Positions 50,201 to 51,590 of a DNA stretch of 51,590 bases are shown here, in pieces. Every line of letters starts with the position of its first letter. The first letter of the stretch is position 1. Source of the stretch: Oscillospiraceae bacterium (GTDB lineage Bacteria > Bacillota > Clostridia > UBA1212 > UBA1255); NCBI GenBank assembly GCA_015069185.1, contig SVJB01000012.1, positions 1 through 51,590 on the forward strand, written 5' to 3'. The translations under genes and the position numbers were made by a program. A model generated the notes under the pieces. It saw only the letters and a program-made list of their open reading frames with translations, did no database searches and was not told the origin of the DNA.

Positions 50201-51590
50201 GCTATGGTGAACCATGTGATGATACATATAACAGGAAAGAAACGACGAACTTCAGATTACATGCGAAAATTAATTATGAAGATGAAAGTGTAGTCCCTGA
50301 TGAATATGATCTATGGTTCTGTCCTACCATAGATAGTGTATGGCAGACAATGTCAATGAATATATGCAAGACCAAACCTGCCTGGGTAAAGGATATTACA
50401 GTATATTGTTGTTATTCTAACAAAGCAGGACGTGTTGAATTTACAGACTTGCAGTTGGTAAGACAATCAATTGAAACAGGCCTGAGTGCTGAGGACTTTG
50501 AAGAAAGTGAAGAGTCAACCAGTGAAAATGAATTCAAAGAAGCCTTTGATGTTTACGGAAATCAGATTACTGAGACAATTTTTGAGGATGATAGTCCAGT
50601 TACATTGTATCGTTCATTTGGTTATAGCGATGACGGTAATGATTTGATGAGGATAACTGACGAGAGCGGATCTGATACGACCATATTAGTAGATGAAGAG
50701 ACTTCTAATGTTACTGCCATAACTGATAGATGCGGAAACGTAACTGAGTACGAATATGATACAGCTGGCAGAGTAGACAAGCTGACAAATAAAGATTCGT
50801 CAAACAATGTGCTTACGGAGGTATCATACCAGTATGACAACTTTGATAATATGACAAAAATTACCAGAGACGACGGTATGAGTTATGATTTTGCATATAA
50901 CGAATTCAGAAAGCCTATCAGTGTCTCTGTCGGAAACCAGAATATAGTAAGTTATTTATACAAAAACGGATGCGGCAGATTAAAGAGTATAACCTTAGCA
51001 AACGGTGATGTAATCGATGTGGTATATAACAGCCGTGGTGAACTTATTACCGAAACAAGAAAAGATGCGAGTGGAGTTACTACTGCAAAGAGAAAATATG
51101 ACTATGATCTGCAGGGAAATGTAGTCAGGACTCTTGACACACTATCTGAAAAAGAGTATGTTTATACATATTCTGAGAGTAATATTATCAGAGTATCACA
51201 GAATAATGTAGTGCTTGATGAAAATGACTGTGTACTATCAAGAGCCAGAAGTCAGAATGTAGACTATGCATATGACAGAAAAGGCAGGATCAATAGACAG
51301 TTCATTGATTCAAATGATACCCATCAGGAATATAGCTATACATGGCTAGATACCGGCGTACATCAGACATTTAGCTGTAACGGCACTGATTATGGTAGCG
51401 ATATATATATTGATGCACTAGGCAGAATGACATCGGAAAATATATCCTTACAGTTCGGTAATCTACAGCGAAGCATTACGTATCTCCCAGGAGAGCAGAC
51501 TGATGAGCATAAAGCAAACGGCAAATGTAAGACAGATGCCACAACGAACCTTGTAAACCAAATAACCTATACCGGAGGCAGAACACTTTC
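47218..51590 (+). CDS. Giant RHS/YD-repeat protein, leaderless (3' end outside window)
   Basis: The frame is open from an ATG after AAAGGAAG to the window end: at least 1457 residues. It begins MKSKIKKELKSLCTEYTKV without a signal peptide. A beta-rich region (about 20-260) and DNRLRE-like domain (about 260-390) lead to the RHS entry region GGNRMPVTIQHMYNG (about 427) and GNGWKLNVMQSIK. An acidic linker (EEEEEVQTETESES) and two jelly-roll-like domains (about 760-1090; ENGSFNKSLNCWQYSS) follow. YD repeats such as YEYDTAGRVDKLT, YQYDNFDNMTKIT and YDYDLQGNVVRTL run from about 1175 onward. Such proteins build a cocoon around a C-terminal toxin or effector; that tip is beyond the window, so toxin activity is inferred. 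Confidence 0.88.
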   Translation, partial: MKSKIKKELKSLCTEYTKVYEKKGNIKRIMCYPAPQQYVSQDTHKLRKVKPDVQETQDGSEYVSVHNNYTARFNKSTQNEGLFSIQKGMYKVSMRAIRNKKAAVCPMETVLASAKKGKILFKNLAPGAELEYTVCRKGVKENIVLHDKNAACRYSFAIDCENVVPEYQEGKNSIVFYSQETGEKVFVIPAPYMVDAKGAISRDVILELKTGKKGTKVQTHITISADPEWLESDDRVFPIKIDPQVNMAEDNAISVSGYSIDNGQTYSADSGVIVELQSTATTSADATDRQYLMFNVQNTELFTSNDFKLYVYEYNSETCTRDTIAALSPCETTVNGDVVECLFDITEYYDQYSLYEAKMYSTSEGQWKDIVVFGEESAFSPALIIDKQYKYAVNMNRAVTQDLGRFGIAGVDTYTGAQLFTFNDFSWGGNRMPVTIQHMYNGIFGDYQYTNNSEILLNTADFHNMKIGNGWKLNVMQSIKADIDDDGDTMYVYTGANGELVELIQYEKTVAEEEEEVQTETESESTSDATVGSVNDNDNLDPNYVGKYVCGPNNELVYDKDTRVLTVNEKTKLYFDTSGRLIKIEDEYENTMDITYSDEKITSVTDGAGREFTFIYKEKYLTTITAPDGSEVRYKYIGDTLSEVRFTDGRKVIFRNENGNPVVILKDANNNELQVIEYEYFNKFAKYTREYGVKNGERILSKSVEIKQQDFSNRREVETVDIAEEQPQKTNIIILFDDYGNIVSGYYKATDMQNYIPLTGARSTNFLVNHNFERPITAEDGGWSVSGCENSTIQVTAYSAHFGEKSLSIDNDSNDETVVSQSLTLRKTCKYTFSAYIRVPIDFAQENEGVCLRVTDASGNILAESEKLYQITPGYTRIWITFYNSYARELSFHIVTKGRGIVYVDGAQLEDSATVNPYNMIENGSFNKSLNCWQYSSDNDSISIGYVTNINNIQYLTYQGTLTADEFADYPHQSIPVVSNSDTREVFTLSGWAYCYGEPCDDTYNRKETTNFRLHAKINYEDESVVPDEYDLWFCPTIDSVWQTMSMNICKTKPAWVKDITVYCCYSNKAGRVEFTDLQLVRQSIETGLSAEDFEESEESTSENEFKEAFDVYGNQITETIFEDDSPVTLYRSFGYSDDGNDLMRITDESGSDTTILVDEETSNVTAITDRCGNVTEYEYDTAGRVDKLTNKDSSNNVLTEVSYQYDNFDNMTKITRDDGMSYDFAYNEFRKPISVSVGNQNIVSYLYKNGCGRLKSITLANGDVIDVVYNSRGELITETRKDASGVTTAKRKYDYDLQGNVVRTLDTLSEKEYVYTYSESNIIRVSQNNVVLDENDCVLSRARSQNVDYAYDRKGRINRQFIDSNDTHQEYSYTWLDTGVHQTFSCNGTDYGSDIYIDALGRMTSENISLQFGNLQRSITYLPGEQTDEHKANGKCKTDATTNLVNQITYTGGRTL

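Overview
The window looks like chromosomal DNA of an anaerobic, fermentative, gut-type member of the Clostridia (Lachnospiraceae-like; inferred from gene content, not from a marker gene). Signs are a glycyl-radical class III ribonucleotide reductase with NrdR boxes, formate-tetrahydrofolate ligase, corrinoid methyltransferases with a reductive activase, many lipoproteins and glycoside hydrolases, AT-rich intergenic DNA and strong AGGAGG-type ribosome binding sites. I saw no tRNA, rRNA, CRISPR array or intact insertion sequence.

Layout. 1-1.1 kb: 3' end of a KdpE-type response regulator, its terminator, and a decayed zinc-finger-like gene. 1.1-9.9 kb (minus strand): trxB and nrdD, with the nrdD promoter carrying NrdR boxes; then nrdG directly behind a large lamin-tail/CotH surface protein; then a lipoprotein nuclease and a small unknown protein. 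10.0-14.9 kb: fruK, sbcD and sbcC in one run. 14.9-25.8 kb: GH43, GH99-like and GHL10-type lipoproteins, fhs, a metallophosphoesterase, a FAD oxidoreductase and a GT2 glycosyltransferase. Between the GHL10 gene and the phosphoesterase lies a possible type I toxin-antitoxin unit. 25.8-31.7 kb: PHP phosphoesterase with an organophosphate-type transporter, a mutarotase-like protein, an SGNH hydrolase, a gene remnant and an EamA transporter. 31.7-36.1 kb: an AraC regulator divergent from an NPCBM surface protein and a GH36 alpha-galactosidase.

36.2-43.0 kb (minus strand) is a complete-looking corrinoid methyl-transfer operon. Its first gene is an AraC regulator that reads in frame into a corrinoid protein, and a perfect internal ribosome binding site and ATG mark the start of a normal-length corrinoid protein. 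Three URO-D-fold methyltransferases (one with a zinc HxC...C site), a RamA/RACo-type activase and a DUF2284 protein follow.

43.1-51.6 kb holds an XRE regulator plus ImmA-like metalloprotease, an AAA/DUF4143 ATPase, and an operon of a leaderless DNRLRE-like protein and a very large leaderless RHS/YD-repeat protein that runs off the window. The XRE promoter and the RHS-operon promoter share AACTTCnG boxes, including pairs with the same 22-bp spacing. The RHS operon also has an intrinsic terminator, with a visible antiterminator alternative, between its promoter and first gene. The most interesting candidates are therefore (i) an XRE/ImmA switch plus attenuator controlling an RHS locus, (ii) the AraC-corrinoid dual product, and (iii) the small hydrophobic peptide with an antisense RNA near 21.1 kb.
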